Assembly: GCF_001684975.1 (NCBI RefSeq)
Contig: NZ_MAYH01000034.1
Location: 372,001-436,000, forward strand
Direction of reading: 5' to 3'
Source of the DNA: Chryseobacterium artocarpi
Lineage (GTDB): Bacteria; Bacteroidota; Bacteroidia; Flavobacteriales; Weeksellaceae
Length of the DNA stretch: 64,000 bases
Each line of letters begins with the position of its first letter. Positions within the stretch are counted from its first letter, which is position 1. The notes beneath the pieces are model-generated. The model had not been told where the DNA came from. It did not search any database and saw only the letters and a list, made by a program, of their open reading frames with translations. The position numbers were made by a program, and so were the translations under genes. Shown piece by piece: positions 63,636 to 64,000 of this stretch.

Positions 63636-64000
<365 letters not shown>

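Overview
The window looks like chromosomal DNA of a Flavobacteriales bacterium, most likely Chryseobacterium or a close relative in the Weeksellaceae. The evidence is the AT-rich sequence, the Bacteroidota promoter type (TTG-N19-TAnnTTTG, clearest before tRNA-Gln), SusC/SusD pairs, a type IX secretion sorting domain, a fused CcoN-CcoO cytochrome oxidase, a lipoprotein TamA (TamL), and short peptides with a GG-type leader. No complete mobile element, rRNA operon or CRISPR array is visible.

Layout: 1-253 is the 5' end of menE (minus). tRNA-Gln(TTG) at 352-422 is followed by an accessory segment (about 0.46-7.06 kb) holding a degraded gene and a tight three-gene phage-tail-like unit whose middle gene encodes a 1614-residue CotH-kinase/leucine-rich-repeat protein. 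From 7.1 to 14.2 kb, all on the minus strand, lie an ACT-like protein, an HdeD-like protein, a secreted agmatine-deiminase-family enzyme with a small outer-membrane protein, an AraC-type regulator, a secreted metallopeptidase gene broken by an in-frame stop, an amino-acid permease and an XRE regulator. 14.3-17.5 kb is the cbb3 oxidase (ccoNO, ccoP). 17.8-26.1 kb is an overlapping tamB-tamL-yihY operon. 26.2-28.0 kb is argS.

28.1-37.3 kb holds a Cys-rich GG-leader peptide and two tandem SusC/SusD pairs that share their 5' leader, signal peptide and terminator. The second SusC lacks roughly 195 residues of its barrel. 37.9-42.2 kb is housekeeping: rnhB, yidC, pyrG. 42.4-48.8 kb is a six-gene lipid-type cluster: CDP-alcohol phosphatidyltransferase, CdsA-like protein, patatin-like protein with altered catalytic residues, SDR, PAP2/dual-specificity phosphatase fusion, and alpha/beta-hydrolase/methyltransferase fusion. 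Its domain set resembles the poorly understood E. coli ynbABCD operon, with two added genes. This is the best candidate in the window for an undescribed pathway.

48.8-51.6 kb has yceI, radA and acpH. 51.8-62.7 kb holds envelope and secreted proteins: a repeat surface protein, a DUF6702 protein, a T9SS-exported subtilase, a HupE/UreJ protein, an M1 metallopeptidase and two unknown exported proteins. A second Cys-rich GG-leader peptide lies at 62.9 kb, followed by groES and the start of groEL, which runs off the right end.

All calls come from reading the sequence; no database search was run. Promoter and terminator calls are by eye.
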